Below, piece after piece: positions 48,443 to 50,027 of a DNA stretch of 50,027 bases. Both the position numbers and the translations under genes were made by a program. The stretch comes from Brenneria alni (GTDB lineage: Bacteria > Pseudomonadota > Gammaproteobacteria > Enterobacterales > Enterobacteriaceae), in the NCBI RefSeq assembly GCF_003666245.1, contig NZ_MJLZ01000034.1, positions 1 to 50,027 of the forward strand, in the 5' to 3' direction. The number at the start of each line of letters is the position of its first letter. Position 1 is the stretch's first letter. The notes under the pieces were generated by a model, which saw only the letters and a list, made by a program, of their open reading frames with translations, had not been told where the DNA came from and made no database searches.

Positions 48443-50027
<1,585 letters not shown>

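Overview
The window is a chromosomal segment of an enterobacterium. Most genes are close relatives, often residue for residue at key positions, of Escherichia coli K-12 genes. Their order joins two E. coli neighbourhoods: rnb/osmB/yciH/pyrF/lapB/lapA/pgpB/ribA/acnA, followed directly by gstA/pdxY/tyrS/pdxH/mliC/anmK/slyB/slyA/ydhL/gloA/rnt/grxD/mepH/purR/cfa/ribC/mdtK/tRNA-Val. The sugar genes (GH4 and GH3 glucosidases, an alpha-glucoside-type PTS) and the compact gene order suggest a plant-associated member of the Pectobacteriaceae, such as a Pectobacterium or Brenneria relative. That assignment is inference, not proof.

Layout. 1-4400: a repeat element, then a GntR/HutC regulator convergent with a PTS permease and a GH4 6-phospho-glucosidase; a HutC-type operator dyad lies in front of the PTS gene. 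4400-9430: rnb, a CstA-family transporter and a solitary araD with an AraC-like half-site upstream. 9760-18000: osmB, yciH-pyrF, lapAB, pgpB, ribA, a decayed oligopeptide-binding protein gene and acnA. 18390-34960: a housekeeping block covering pyridoxal and riboflavin metabolism, tyrosyl-tRNA synthetase, envelope lipoproteins, the regulators SlyA and PurR, glyoxalase I, RNase T, Grx4, MepH, YnhF, Cfa and MdtK. It ends at a tRNA-Val(GAC) gene.

The part after the tRNA looks more accessory. It holds LexA-controlled umuDC, a scar left by deletion of a GPH-family sugar transporter, an intact GH3 glycosidase, an IS110-family transposase remnant, and a run of nine same-strand genes for arginine/ornithine use. 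That run is astCADBE, a HisQMP-type amino-acid ABC transporter lacking its binding protein, and a CtlX-type guanidino/ureido hydrolase. AST degrades arginine to glutamate and succinate, the transporter probably supplies basic amino acids, and CtlX could feed citrulline-derived ornithine into the same pool.

No CRISPR array, intact prophage, intact insertion sequence or clearly new multi-gene system was found. The more unusual points are the three-copy hairpin-rich repeat family, loss of the catalytic Cys10 in GstA, an 8-bp tandem repeat spanning the gstA stop codon, repeat tracts in mepH, the transporter deletion scar, and the combined AST/HisQMP/CtlX cluster beside an IS remnant.
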